A DNA stretch of 64,000 bases from Halichondria panicea (lineage: Eukaryota; Porifera; Demospongiae; Suberitida; Halichondriidae): assembly GCF_963675165.1 (NCBI RefSeq), contig NC_087377.1:2340824-2404823 (forward strand), read 5' to 3'. A program made the position numbers and the translations under genes. Shown here piece by piece: positions 23,596 through 41,985 of this stretch. How positions within the stretch are numbered: position 1 is the stretch's first letter; every line of letters starts with the position of its first letter. The notes under the pieces were generated by a model. It had not been told where the DNA came from. It searched no databases and worked only from the letters and a program-made list of their open reading frames with translations.

Positions 23596-26500
23596 TCAAT
23601 TGGTGGCACTATGAGCAACTGCAGTTGCTGTCCTCACATACTTTTCTTCAATTTTCTCGGCTACATCGTTACGCTCAACAGTAGGACTCCTTAGACATTC
23701 ACATATGTAAGGCCATGTCATCGGATGTTCTGGATCAGTGACTTCAAGACGCTTGACCACCATCTCTGTTAGGCGGCGTTTGTTACTAGCGTGTTGGTCT
23801 TCAATGTCTTTCAAGTCAGTAATATTCATTCCGAGAGCCAATCCTAAATCAAACCAATCTTTGCTTGCATTTTTGAGACTATCGCGAATTGTTTGGATAT
23901 CAGCTCCAGTCAGAAACAGTTTTGGAATTTCTACTGTTTGGTCAATTTTGCTAGGATGCTCCTCTGCTGACAATCCTCCTGTACACACATGTGAACATAA
24001 TATTAGGGAAAGTGACCAGCTTTATAGACAATGACATAAGATTACAAACATGTATAATTATGTAAGCCTTTTTTCGAATTCACTTAAATAGAAAAGGTAC
24101 GCTTGTAACAAAGGATGATGACATCACGTGACATCAGTCTCAAAGAATCAAGTTTATAGGGCAGGCCTTATGGGGGATTAAGCAAAGTTCAAAGTGCGCT
24201 ACACATTGCGTATGTGTGGTTGGGGTAACAATGTAATGAATGGTAGGAATGAGGACAATGGATTAGCAATACTGTAATAATGAAACTATGATCTGAGAGA
24301 AGTTTAATGGAATTATACGGCCAACACAGATACTATTATAGTTACTTGGGGTTAGATTGTTAGACAGTAGACGTATAATGTTGATCTAATTCACAATACA
24401 AACCAATGCACAGTATCTGCTACCTGACTGAGTGGTTGTGTGTGGAGTGGCTAGTGGAGTCACTGCATTACCTGTGAGGAGGATATGACAATATAACAGT
24501 CATGCACAAGAGTTATTCTGTACCACTAATTACAGTTGTTGTAATTGCACAATGTTACGATCAAGCTACGTATATTCAAATCATTTAGCTGAAGCTGGCT
24601 TATTCAATCAAGATTGACCTGTAGTCCTAAAATTCCAAAGTGGATCCCCTGATAAACCTTCAATGTATATTAGACTGGCTATGCAGTTGTAAGAGTTCTG
24701 TTGTCATTGTGGGGCAGAGGAAGTAAACACTGTATACATATAGGTTATAATATGTAAAGTTTTCTGCCCTATAAGACCCCCAAGACAGGAAGTGCTACAA
24801 GTTGCCTCATGAATATATCTTTGTGTGCGATAAAAAGCCTGGTTTTTAATGAAATATGTAATAAGAAGACAGTTTAAACATACGATAAACGCTTTAGAAT
24901 TTTAGCATAAACTCATAACTTAGCACCGAACCATGCTGTTCACTTTTTGAGGGTCAACAACTGAAGGTGCACTTAAAAACATACACAGATACGGCTATAC
25001 ACATAAACTGACTGCGGGGTACTGAGGAAAAAATAAGTTGTTAAAATCAATCAATGTTTGTGCCATACAAGTATCAGGACAGTATACATGTACAGGAAAA
25101 GTATTATCAGTAGATTACTTACAGCGAATACGTAGGGCCAAACGATGGCTCTCTTCGGTTCTCATCAGCCAAAATTTTACTGATTCAGAAACCAAATTTC
25201 CGTTCAGATTAAATCTATAATTGATGGCTGGAACAAGTCCAAGTTGTCTATTAGAACCCAACACTCTTGAGTATCCCTCAATACGATCTCTGGACAGCTA
25301 CAAGCAAGCATATACGTACACAGTCACATGTAATAGTCACACCAGTCCATTGTTTTTGCATGTTATCCTCCCCAAGAGTGTATGCTTTTTAATATTACTG
25401 CCTATATATTTATACATGTCTATCTATATACTATAATTATAACTCACAGTGGATGATCCTCTATCAACAGTCCAAAGCTCGGAATTCTCTGAACGCAGCT
25501 CCACCTCCACCACATTTTCAAATTGAATTTGATCTAGATCCGTTTCTTTTGTGAATCTATCTTTTTCTAACTCCTCTCTAATTACCTGTAATAATAAAAG
25601 CTCATAATTATGCATGTAACACTGTATGGTAGGCGTATATTATATATGCTTCCTTATCTATTACTGGGAAACCTACCTTTACATGAGTTGCTAGATCCTG
25701 ACATACCACACATTTCACGTCAATTGTGTGATGGGGGAGCGAGTTCTTTCTGAACAGCAAGGCACTGTACATCTTCTCAGTTGGAAAGCCAAATACTTTA
25801 CGAATGAAAACACCGAGGCGACTGAAACGAGTAAGCTGGATGGATCCATAGCGTTCACCAATAGGAAAGTGTCCACCCTCCAGGATCTCAAACTTTTTGC
25901 TCTGATCTGTTGCTCGAGCAAAGACAAACTTTTGTTGATGGTGGTCAGAGCTTAAACTCGCACAGTGTTGTATTTCCAAGGTGAGAGGCTTCTTAAACTG
26001 TACTTTGGGCTCACATTTCACACGATAAATTGAGCTGAGTAGTTTAAAGTTAGCGGGAGTCTCAAAGTCAGTGGATAACTCAAAGGATATGTGTAAGACA
26101 CACGTATCGATACCTTCAGGTAGCGAATTTTCCAGGACAGAAATCTTAATTCCAAAATTGATAAACTTCATAGATTTGTTACTGATTTCCACAAGATATT
26201 CTCCTATAGATATACGAAATATGTTATTTTTATATTCTGCCACAGAAATAAACACAAAGAGATCAAGGCCACGCATGGTTACATAATTATGTATAGCAAA
26301 ATTCTGTAAACCATGAAACAAATTCACAATTGAGAGGAAAATCATGCACATGAGAAGCATAAGTACAATGGTTTTAAAGTTGCATATTTTCACCAAAACC
26401 AGATGTATACGTTCTAATTGTATACGTTCTAATCTGACTAATGCAGTCTCATCATACCTTGTTTTAGACGGTTTGACAGAGTTTCAACTTCTTCACCTGA

Positions 26501-29500
26501 TCCCAATAATCTTTTGCGCTCTAGAAGATCTGTATATACGTATGCATTAGGAAATGTCAGCAATACCTCCAGTCCTACATGAGGAGGGAGGGAGACACAA
26601 GAGTCAGCAACTACAGCTATATATATAATTATACACTATATGGCAGTATGTGCTCATTTGACTACGAATTAAGCTCACAAAACTAATGATCAAAGTGTCA
26701 GTCAATTAGGTAAACTCACTGGTATGCTCCACACAGGCCTTGTGAATGCTGCGAACTGCCTCTCCGTCCTCAATCTCTGAGGCAATTTCCACTAATCGAT
26801 CGTAAGTAGCTGTTGAATTCGATGGATTGAATTGGAGAATATTTTTACTCTTCCACTTCTTTAGAGCAGCGAGGAATTTCCCTGGAATACCAACAATTGT
26901 CAGATCGATAGCACCAATCTCAGCATCACTGAGGCCCAGCCTGTGCTTGTATCTGTCATAGCCAGCAATCTCGGTAGACAACTGGAGAAGAGCTTCATCC
27001 GAGCACTCTTGACTCAACTGAGCTGCAGTCGCTGTCACTATCGTCTTATGTGGCTGAACTGTACAGATCACATTATTTCCAATGACACATACAACGCTAT
27101 ACTCTGAAATGTACACCAAATACTTTATCACTGTCACATGAGACCCCATACACAATACAACTGTCAAGGCTATAATTGAAGATTGCTTCAATTTAGATTG
27201 CTATACTTGTACAATAATTATGTCGTGAATAATTATAGTGATTACATTAATTCCCAAGTTGTTCCCTTAATTAGCTTATGCTAAAATCAATATTAAAGTT
27301 CCAACAAAGATGTGAAAAAATGGATTAGGCAGGTGAAATAAGCAAGTATAATTATAGGAGAGTCGTACCAATGACATGTACATGTACAATTATAGTACTT
27401 AGAATGCTGTATACTATTATTGCATGGCACAACTGCATGACGAGCAAGTTCACAAAGTTAATAAGGTAACTCACGTGTATCCTTGACACAGGCCTTGTGA
27501 ATGCTGCGAACTGCCTCTCCGTCCTCAATCTCTGAGGCAATTTCCACTAATCGACCGTAAGTAGCTGACGATTTCGATGGATTATCGAAAATGATGCTTT
27601 TACTCTTCCACTTCTTTAGAGCAGCGTGAAATCTCCCTGGGATATTATCAATGGTCTGATCGATATTCTCAATCTCAGCATCACTGAGGCCCAGCCTGAG
27701 CTTGTATTTGTCATAGCCAGCTATCTCGGTAGACAACTGGAGAAGAGCTTCATCCGAGCACTCTTGACTCAACTGAGCTGTAGTCGCTGTTGTCTCACGT
27801 TGTTGAACTGTACAGATAAAACATACACAGTTAAGTGACATCATTTCCTCTATAAAATGTACAGTACTGTTCGGATTTACAAAATAATACTACAGTCAAA
27901 CCAATGCACAGTATCTGCTACCTGACGGAGTGGTTGTGTGTGGAGTGGCTAGTGGAGTCACTGCATTACCTGTGAGGAGGATATGACAATAATTATAACA
28001 GTCATGCACTAGAGTACCACTTCATTACACAATGTTATGGTCAAACTACTCTTAGACCTAGGAGCTAAAGAATCCAAGGTGCCATAATAAAAGCTTCACA
28101 CTATATTATACATTTAATTTTTTGGGGCAGAGAACAAGCTGAAAATGACTTTCCAAAAAAAAAGCTCACTAAAATGTATGGTAAATGGAATTGGGCAGTT
28201 GTAAGAGTTCTGTTGTCATTGTGGGGCAGAGGAAGTAAACACTGTGTACACTGGTTACGGACAACAAAGAAAGTAGGTTAGACAACTATTACCTGTGAAG
28301 ATGACTAACAATAACAATCATGAGACATTCTTACACAATGCAACGACTGCTGCATAGCTTCAATCTATAGATTGACCACTTGTACATTTATGTATAGTGT
28401 TACTATAATAAAGCTTCACACTGCAATGTAAGTGGGTTTGCATGCATGCTCTTACCGATACTTTTTCTCAGGCAGTGGTACACGGTAAAGAAATGCTTCT
28501 GGTTCTTGGAGATCTCACAACTGATAAAGCCCTTGAAGTGACCATTTGACGAGGCTTTGAATTCCAATTTGTGTTCATCACAGTTAATTTCAGGTATTCT
28601 CTTGCTCCACTCGAAGGAGAGGCTCTTGTCCCTCAACTCTTGGTTAGAGGCAAAGGGCAAGGCCCGTAGAGAAACATCCTCTCCCAGGCTGACTTCCTGT
28701 ATACACACACCGAAAAAAACAATTGGTTAATACGAAGAAAACATATCATAAATGGAGGCATGCACACAACAATAATTATAGACTAACTTTTGCAAACCAG
28801 CATTCTTGGTGAGGGCTCAGAGAGACTCTGTGTGTGCAGCTAAAGCAGGGATCAACTCCTGTTGTGAGGAGGCAAAGCTTGGAACCATCTTCATGTTTGC
28901 CGCAGTAGCAGTCGAAGGCAATAATCGGAGAGAGTAGTGGACTAATATCCTTCATCACCAACAGGAGGGTTGAGAGGACGTAGGAACAAAGCTCGTGCAT
29001 CGTATGGTCCTTGCATTTTCGAATAATTCGTATTTCGTAGCTATCAACCTGAGAAATCAGGGTAACAAAATGCTTGGCAGATTCGTCAATGTGAAAGGAG
29101 ACGAGGTTTCTCTTTACTGGAGAATCAGTGGCAAGTTTCCAAGTCATGCCCAGAATGCCCTTGCCTTTACTCCCCCTTGAGACCAAATCACTGATCATGG
29201 CACAGAATATTCCAGTGGGAACGTATTGGGGGTCAAATGTGATCTTGATTGGAGAGGGTGTATCAATGCCAGTGGTGGGTGGTTTCGTTAGTTCCTCGGG
29301 AGATGCACACTTGAGAATGGCAGGGATGAAATACGTCGTTTCGATTTTTTCTGTGGTATGGCCTTCCTTCACCACTGCTGTGATTTTGGCCAAAAGATGG
29401 GAATGCTCGAGCAGTATGAGCAGCTTCTCAACAGGAATCAACTGGTCTTTCTTCACACCCTGGTTTTCTTCCGAATGGCATCGAGTGATTGTTTTCAGTG

Positions 29501-31391
29501 AGAATTGCCCCTTGAGTATCCAATTCTTTCTCTCAGCTTCCTTGAAGTGAATACTGCTCATTTCAGAATGGAGCTCCAGCAGCGGATTGACAACGAGAAC
29601 ACTGAGGCTGTTGAATACCACTTGGGGGTTGCAAATGACAAAGTTCCTAAACCATTTGTCCTTGATCTCTGGATGATAGATTAAAGCTCCAACATACCGA
29701 TCCAGGTACCAAACGGTGAATCGAACCTCCTCCTCTCTCATCTTTAACCCCTCGGTACCGATACGAATACATTCTTCCATAGACACAATGTCATACTCTT
29801 TTCTCAGTACAACTCCAAACAAAAGCTGTTGTGGGCGAATGCGAAGCTTGGCATCTTTGAAATAGCTACTGAATAAGCCATGAAGATGTTCACGAAGAGG
29901 TTCCATATCAGAATCAGTGCCTTCGTAGTTGTCCACTGCTATGAACCTCTTGTCCTTTGGGTTAGAAAGTAAATCCTCAAACTTGCTGGTAATCGTGCTC
30001 ACAGCTTCGTTTTTCTCCGTCAACTTTTGCTCTAACCGGTCTTGGACACATTTATTGAAAGGGTCTGAGTTGAGGTTTTGGCTGATTGTTTGCTCAATGG
30101 CAGCCGTGTCTTCTGCACTGACGTTAGCTTGCTTATCACTCTTTGTTTGAGTCAAAATATCCCGAATTGCTTTCTTTTGTTCGTGTTCTTCTAGGCTCTT
30201 GCTGGCAGTGGTACTATCGCTCTTGCAGACAATCGCTCTTGCAGACAGCTTTTGTTGAGGCACAATATTTCTCGTATAGAAGATCGACTTTGATTTGCAT
30301 TGCCAGTTCATCCTTGAAAGTACCTATGAGGGTAGCAACAGGCTTAGTAGAGCCTAGGTTGCCCAGTTTACTACACTGCTCTCTGTCAATATCCGAGTCA
30401 ATCTTAGTATGATGGTTGATACCTGAGAGGATTTGAGAGAGCGTTTCTCTGTTTGTGTAAGTTGAATGATCTTGTCCTTTCCTCGTTCGTAGGAGACTTG
30501 ACACATGTCATCGAGGTCTTTGTCCAGTCGAAAGAATACCAGAAAAATCCCTGCGCCTTTGCTTAGAAAAGGAAACATCTCCACAAATCCAGGCTGCCCA
30601 CCTATATCGACCAGATTGAGTAGGACTTTGTTCAGCAGCTCTTTAGTGTACTCTCCTGAACCCACAATACTCCGAAGTCTCGACACAACCTTTTCAACAT
30701 CTACAGTGGTCACTTTCCCGACCTTTTTCGGTGGTTCTGGTGTTTGCCTAGGTGTTGGTGATACCGTTTCTTTGGGTGCAGTAGCAGCTTCATCGATCTT
30801 GAGTTGAGTTTGCTTCTTTGGGTCAGTGGTTTCTTTTGTGGGCTGTTCCTTAGGTGGACTGACAGTGCTGTCTTCAATAGGTTCACAGGACATAAGGTAA
30901 GAGAAGATAAACTGTGTTTCTTCCTCTAGGCTTGAAGATGCTTTGAATTCAAGCTTTGTTCCAGATTTGTCAACAAAGGCCAATACTTGTTCACACTCGG
31001 CTAGTAATGTACTGCAGCGTTTCCTTTGATTTTCGGGCAGCAAAGACAGGTTAGTAATGGATCCAACAAGCCGCTGTCGAGTGGTCGTTTTTCCAAGACC
31101 CGAGGGACCAATGAAGTGCGTCTTGAGATAATGTAGCTCTATAGTGCCACTTGTGTCGGCCATCAGCTCATCCAGTTTTTTCAAGTAGGTTCGGTTTTGA
31201 GTATTGACTGTAAAAGAGCAAACAATCGGTCATACGTAATTATTTATTAAAGCAAAGTACTTAATTTCAGTAAATTGAGGTATATAAATTGTAACATTAG
31301 ATAAACGGTACTAACTACAATTGTGTTCAATGGTTCGGGAGCTGAATTTAGTAGTTCCAATTTTATGATTTTCTGAACAAGACATCTCCAT
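23596..31391 (-). CDS. ROC-type GTPase / COR-like / Death-Death-ZU5-UPA-Death signalling protein
   Basis: Twelve exons with consistent phases: 31316-31391, 28788-31207, 28456-28696, 27922-27969, 27475-27807, 26720-27058, 26458-26529, 25677-26203, 25448-25585, 25123-25297, 24424-24471 and 23596-23978, about 1600 codons. Exon 2 has Walker A GPSGLGKTTT (about 59-68), then a T/P/K-rich insert, switch DIGGQPGF (about 226) and IGTFKDEL, followed by a COR-like helical region with FVICNPQVVFNSLS. Exon 3 resembles a weak Ig fold. Exons 5 and 6 are Death domains; exon 8 is ZU5; exons 8-10 are UPA; exon 12 is a third Death domain. ROC-COR-Death recalls DAPK1, and ZU5-UPA-Death recalls PIDD and UNC5. It is presumably cytosolic, with no signal peptide or TM. 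Exon 2 has two frame breaks (near 30465, and a 16-bp duplication at 30216-30247). Confidence 0.85.
24424..24740 (-). repeat. Duplicated linker exon plus intron, downstream copy
   Basis: The 48-nt exon (NAVTPLATPHTTTQS) and about 270 bp of neighbouring intron, including GTAAGAGTTCTGTTGTCATT, match 27922-28250. The exon is a multiple of three and phase 1/1-compatible, so duplication inserts a Thr/Pro linker without breaking the frame. Confidence 0.8.
27922..28250 (-). repeat. Duplicated linker exon plus intron, upstream copy
   Basis: Upstream copy of the Thr/Pro linker exon (one Q-to-P difference) with its intron flank. It joins the Ig-like exon to the first Death exon, while the other copy joins UPA to the last Death exon. 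An internal segmental duplication probably helped build this gene. Confidence 0.8.
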
Positions 31392-31639
31392 GCACTGGCA
31401 AGTTTATGGTGAATGGTTGTCTATTTGGTGATACGTATAATTATATAGTATATAGTAGCCATCATAAGTTTCCGTTTCGTTTTTAAAGCTGGCATAACAA
31501 CACAACAGCAACGCAAGGCAACTTATTACAAATTTATACGACGTTAGAGCATAATAATACATTGTTAATGTAGCGTATGATACTATAAACGAGGCTATTT
31601 ATTAAACCTACCCAGTTGCTATGATACAGACCCCAAGTG

Positions 31640-31965
31640 GGGAATATGATACTTTGTTGCATTTTGAGTGGGCAGATCAAAGGAAACACTGTGCCAAAAT
31701 CTGCCATATGGCACAGGTCAAGCCTTGAACTGTGCCACTATCAGTATCTAGATACTGGCATAGTATGGCTGAAGTTACCTAAAGCCCACCATATGGCACA
31801 GGTCAAGCCACAGGTCAAGCCTTGAACTGTGCCACTATCTAGATACTGGCATAGTATGGCTGAAGTTACCATATGGCACATGCAGGTCAAGCCACAGGTC
31901 AAGCCTTGAACTGTGCCACTATCTAGATACTGGCATAGTATGGCTGAAGTTACCTATAGCCCACC
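31640..31965. repeat. ~105-bp tandem repeat, three copies
   Basis: Units contain CATATGGCACAGGTCAAGCC, CTTGAACTGTGCCACTATC and TAGATACTGGCATAGTATGG. The copies differ by short internal duplications. Located about 250 bp upstream of the start of the ROC/Death gene. Confidence 0.9.
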
Positions 31966-33068
31966 CTCCACCCAGTAACCTGAAACGGTCCCTTTTATAG
32001 TATAACACTGTTAAACAGATTCAGTGGTAGGCAGAAAACATTTTTCATGCGTCTGGAGCATTCCACAGCCACCACAAGTAGTTGAAACTAGTTGTCCTAT
32101 AAAAGGAGTGATGTGTACATGGAAAGGAATGCACAAGGAATGCAACAAATCAGTTGTTACACAGCTCACTCCTGCGCACATGGGATATATTGGCTCAGTA
32201 GTGCCTTTGCCCTCGAGGCCTGCGGCCCTAGGGACTAAGTCACTATTCTACTCTATCTATGTATGAAATCTTGAATCTTGGAGAATTCCGACAAGTCATC
32301 TGTTTAGGTAATGTTAAATTCGTACGGAATGACGCACAGGGAATGTCCCTTTAATCATTGGTAAGGTTTTACAATAAATCACTTAAACGTTGCAATCTGA
32401 TGAATTGCACAATTTCAGCAGTTGGAACGAACTATAACATAGACATACACTGCCCTAGCTCAGTGTATTTACTGCATGTTCTTAGGTGCTCTAGTACATA
32501 TCAATGTTTGCATGCTTCCTTGTTGAGGCTGCTGAGGAAGATATCCCATGTGTCGTACTTGAACTCTTCATCACTTGTAGCGATACTCTGATTTAACCAC
32601 ACCCATTATATAATAATATATGTTATCATAAAAAATTAATGTAGACACTATAGCTACTTGTTGTCTGGAATCTCCTCGCCCAGCTTTAGAGACATCTCAA
32701 TTTAGGTTGCTAGGCAACCAAAACACATTCAATATGAAACCTTAATGAATAAATTATAATTAGTGTGCAGTGAAAATTAATCTGACGGCAAAAATTAATT
32801 AAATAAGCTCAAAAACAGTCCGTACTCCATGCAGTCATCAACTATGGTGAATCAGAGGGTCATGTATGGTAACATGACTATAGTGTATACCATATTCCTG
32901 ACAACCCATGCAGGGTGTATGCACACACACACTACCATATACACATCGCTGTGCATGCGTGCCGAGGCATAATCATTCCATGCATGCATGGGCGCACAGT
33001 AAAACCCTTCAATCACATGTACAGGATCATGATAAAATGAGTATTATTATAACGTACAGTATAGCAGC
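31966..33068. other. Intergenic, with one short exon-like stretch
   Basis: Mostly featureless. On the minus strand 32501-32605 reads ATSDEEFKYDTWDIFLSS and ends in a stop after EACKH. The composition looks coding, and it may be a terminal exon of the ankyrin gene to the right, but the phase does not match its last visible exon. Not assigned. Confidence 0.25.
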
Positions 33069-33737
33069 CAATATAAAGTACCTGTTCCGTTTACATAGTA
33101 CGTCCGTAGTACGCTGGTAATAAACACTAAAAAAATATACGCTCAAGATACACTGTAATTTATACACTGTTACGTTTTTTTCTAATTCAACTGTTGTTAC
33201 ATTCGGCTATATACCCATGCAGCTCTGCACGCAGCTAGCTATTATGAACTTTTGCAGCAGTTACCTGTTGGATAATTATTACAGCTAGCTATAGCTCTGA
33301 CCTTGTAGAACAGAGATAGGACTCATAATTATAGAGCTGCAGACATCCTGTTTGATGAGAATATTGAAAAACTTTGGTGCGTTTTATGTCTTTGTTGTAG
33401 ATGCTTACAGCTAGACATAACATAGCTAAGTAACTAGTCAGCTATGACACACGAGTTGACTAGGATTGTCTCTTAAAAACTTTGGTACGTTTTATGTCTT
33501 TGTTGTAGATGCTTACAGCTAGACATAGCATAGCTAAGTAACTAGTCAGCTATAACACACGAGATGACTATATAGGATTGTCTCTTTGTTTGTTTTCTAA
33601 CACTTTTCTGTGAAAAGTATTTGCTTGCAACGTGCAACGGTAAATATAATACGGTGTGAAAACGGAAATGTTATAAACGTGTACTACGAACCTACTACAG
33701 ACTTACTACACGTAAACGGAACGGGTACTTTATATTG
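33069..33737. mobile_element. ~670-bp element with CAATATAAAGTACC inverted ends
   Basis: The left end reads CAATATAAAGTACCTGTTCC and the right end reads CAATATAAAGTACCCGTTCC on the other strand; both continue into GTTTAC. No target duplication is obvious. A 113-bp direct tandem duplication (about 33366-33475 and 33478-33590, beginning AAAACTTTGGT) lies inside. No ORF of note. Confidence 0.7.
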
Positions 33738-33908
33738 ACCACTATTGTATGTGTATAAAGAGAAGAGGGCATGCAACTCACTAAAAGTGTGAGGCTGTAT
33801 CAATTTACACATGAACGGCAGGTCTAAAAATAGCGACAGTATGAATTATTTTGGCTGAGTCTGAGCAGCACGCCCACTTCTCTTAATAATTAAGGAATTA
33901 TTACTCAC

Positions 33909-39138
<5,230 letters not shown>

Positions 39139-39333
39139 CGAAGTTTTGTTCAACACTCGCCTCTTAATGATCTTATTTAATTTCTCAGTAAACATAACAA
39201 AGCAAAGTGCCGCACCCTCTTTCTGGGGCCTTCCCCTACTAATTAAACTGATCTATTTTTAGATACATAATTATAATTATTTGAGTGGGTGTTGATAATG
39301 ATTCACAGCCACCACACTATAAACAATAGCACA

Positions 39334-40468
39334 TTAATGGTGGTGACCTAGGTAACTAGTAACTACACAGTTCTCTAGTGAGCAGCTCTTGAAATCCTCC
39401 AGCTCTTTGAAAGGACAGACATCCAGTTTAGCTCTCATATATACCTACAGTGGGAAAACAAGAGAGTCTCAAGTGGAATATTGTACTCTTGTGTGTGTGT
39501 GTGTGTGGGGGGGGAGTAGGTGGGTGGATATAAATATAAGGTGGGTGAATTTTTGTCCACCGTTCGTGTTACTAGCTCAAACGAAATGCTCACTTAAATA
39601 TACAGCCAACCTCAAAGTCTCCATTATAGACCTGTGCTAGCAGGCCACCCTCTATAATACAGCCGGCCTCAAAGTCCCTATAGCATGTGTTTGGACCTGT
39701 GTTAGCAGGCCACCCTCTATAATACAGCCAGGTTAATGGGCCTCAAAGTCTCCATAGCATGTGTTTGGACCTGTGTTAGCAGGCCACCCTCTATAATACA
39801 GCCAGGTTAATGGGCCTCAAAGTCTCCATACCATGTGTTTGGACCTGTGTTAGCAGGCCACCCTCTATAATACAGCCACTGTTGGTCTACCGACCACTAT
39901 ACATAAGGTTATACTAATAGTAAGGTACTCACAAAGACATTAGTGACATGGTTGGTGGTTCCTGTGATCCTGGACACCACCTCACACACTTGCCAGATAC
40001 TGGGACGCAGCTCAGGGTCAGAGGTCAACAGGTAGCCTACAAGGGAGGGGGAGAATACACGTATCATTAGAGTAATACACTTAAGGATGGCAGAGTATCA
40101 TAGCACCTGTAGCTAGTGTGTGTTCTTAAATAATTATAATTAGCTCTGAAAAAACAGGTCCAGTTCACAAAGAAAAAACCCCACTATTACAATAGTCTTA
40201 AACTAGATTTTATACGTATACCCAGTGGTACTGACTATAAGATGTGTGTGTGTGTGTGTGTGTGTGTGAGGGGATGGAGGGTGTGAGGGGGTGGAGGGTG
40301 TGTGTGTGTGTGTGTGTGTGTGTACATGTACCTCTCAAGTTATGCAGCTGGGTCTTGTGTGTAGGGAGAGTCTTCAGGAATGCTGTACTGAGCACTGACT
40401 ATGGCTAGAGGGTTGTCACCAAATGGAGTATCCATGAAGCACAGCTTGAACAGTAGTACGCCCAGTGC
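39334..40468 (-). pseudogene. Numb-associated kinase C-lobe exons, frameshifted
   Basis: Exons 40332-40468 (ALGVLLFKLCFMDTPFGD... YSIPEDSPYTQD), 39933-40036 (YLLTSDPELRPSIWQV ... NHVTNVF) and 39334-39444 (terminal 36 codons, ending YLGHHH and a TAA). The order ALGxLLxKLC, IPxxSxYxQD, DPELRPxIxQV matches the C-lobe of AAK1/GAK-type kinases. Between YTQD and LHNLRGYLL the frame is off by one base near 40350 (a CCC run), producing a TAA. The last two junctions are phase-consistent. No activation loop or N-lobe exons were found to the right, so this is a 3' fragment or the gene is broken. A sequencing indel is the alternative to a true pseudogene. See 238-376 for a related exon. Confidence 0.75.
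39590..39885. repeat. ~95-bp tandem repeat, 3-4 copies
   Basis: Units contain GGACCTGTGTTAGCAGGCCA, CCCTCTATAATACAGCC and CCTCAAAGTCTCCATA. They lie in the intron between the last two kinase exons. Confidence 0.9.
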
Positions 40469-40479
40469 CTGTGTGTGGG

Positions 40480-41039
40480 CAGGTGTGTGTTGTGTGAGGG
40501 TGTGATGATAATTATGGGTATTCAGTGTTCATTGAGAGCTTTCAAATGACTACCACTTAACATGGTTCAGTAAACGTGATTCAAGGAAATTCTCCACTCA
40601 TCCCCACATTCCACAGTCTTACACAGACAGACCACATTCACAAAATGCAAACCTTATTACAAAAAACATAAGTCAACCACTAGCTACAGTGTACACAGTG
40701 GGGACCACACATAAAGAGGAATTTCGCCCCTTTTAGCCTTGTTTCCCAGTAAACATAATCATTGCTCAGATCCTCCCCCTTTTCAGAGAGGTGTCACATT
40801 CCACCCCTTTCACAGTACACAAAGCAATTTGGTTGAATGTCATTGAAAGGTCATAATTAGTGAAAGGTCACCTCCAATAGTACTGCCACATGTCCATCCA
40901 TACATGCATGGATAAATAATTACACCATACTGTAGTTTAAAATACAATGACAAATGAAACCTCTCAGCCCATGCCAACTCAGCTAGCATATGGTTGCTCA
41001 ATATTGACCTCCCTCCACCAAAGGTCTAATACATTGGTA
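40480..41039. other. No gene recognised
   Basis: AT-rich, with no exon resembling the missing kinase activation loop (YRAPE) on either strand. Confidence 0.5.
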
Positions 41040-41074
41040 CAAGTCATCAACCATCTTTACCTGCACTTCCAGAG

Positions 41075-41535
41075 TTGAGCCAGCCTCCAGCTCATCAGTG
41101 TATGCATGGACTAACACACTAGAGCAATATCAGCAATCCCATCAAACTGCAGTCTGAAGGTGTACTCCATGCAGTGTATAGTTGCCCTCGTGCAGGGGTA
41201 GGCTGTAGAGTGGTCCCAGCTGGCAGTCCATCCACCAATATCACATTGATACTGCCCTTGTCATGAGTACACCAGTACAGCCTCTGGACCATAGATGAGA
41301 GGAGGGAAGTTAGCTGTATAGGTAAAGTTGACATGCAGTTAGCAATTGCAATAAGTATATACCCAAGTGGACTAAGTGGTGGTTTTAGAGGGCAGTACCT
41401 TGACCTTGTATAAGCCCTTATACCTGCACATACTCTTTCCTCAGATCAGGACATGAATTCTTGTGTACCATTGGGTACATTGCTAAACCTCACATGAACA
41501 ATCTCCTACAACTGAGATAAGCTAATTGCAAACCA
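41075..41535 (-). pseudogene. Coding-like remnant, unidentified
   Basis: On the minus strand several stretches look exonic but lie in different frames. These are NSCPDLRKEYVQ before a GTATAA donor (near 41430), NFTYTANFPPLIYGPEAVLV (near 41330-41280), SINVILVDGLPAG and YTFRLQFDGIADIALV. Stops and frame changes separate them. It could be a decayed extracellular or ciliary protein. No family could be assigned. Confidence 0.3.
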
Positions 41536-41758
41536 CATTAGTTATTATACACGTACTTGTATTATAGCCGACAATAACACACATAATTATACGTATCTTC
41601 ACAGCCCAACACTGCGTATACACTCTACGTATATGGAACAGATAACGAACATGCAAGCCTCTTATCAAACTTTATATTTCTCACAAGTTATGATGCAGGA
41701 TGATGCTGCCCACCCGGGGTACCTGTGTAGGGCTGAGGAATTGATGGACACAATAAAG

Positions 41759-41985
41759 ACAATAGACTACCATCATGCACGCAGGTACACTACCACCCAC
41801 TCCACTCATCACACACCACCCACTACATTAGTATGAGTACGCAATGGGGGACCATACATTACAACAAAGGGAGCTAGAGAGCTAGTCCATAGATAAAGTA
41901 TCTGGGTCCACTCAATAAGACCTGACACTACTCACCCTAGCATTGTCCAGCTCCCTCTGCAGACTAGCCACCATATCCACCAACA
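41759..41985 (-). repeat. Segment paralogous to 505-955, copy 3 of 3, with an empty MITE site
   Basis: Matches 505-603 and 826-955 without the 604-823 MITE. Ends with the same MVASLQRELDNAR stretch and donor on the minus strand. A TAGCCTCGAGACCAGCC palindrome follows at 42030-42080. Confidence 0.8.
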
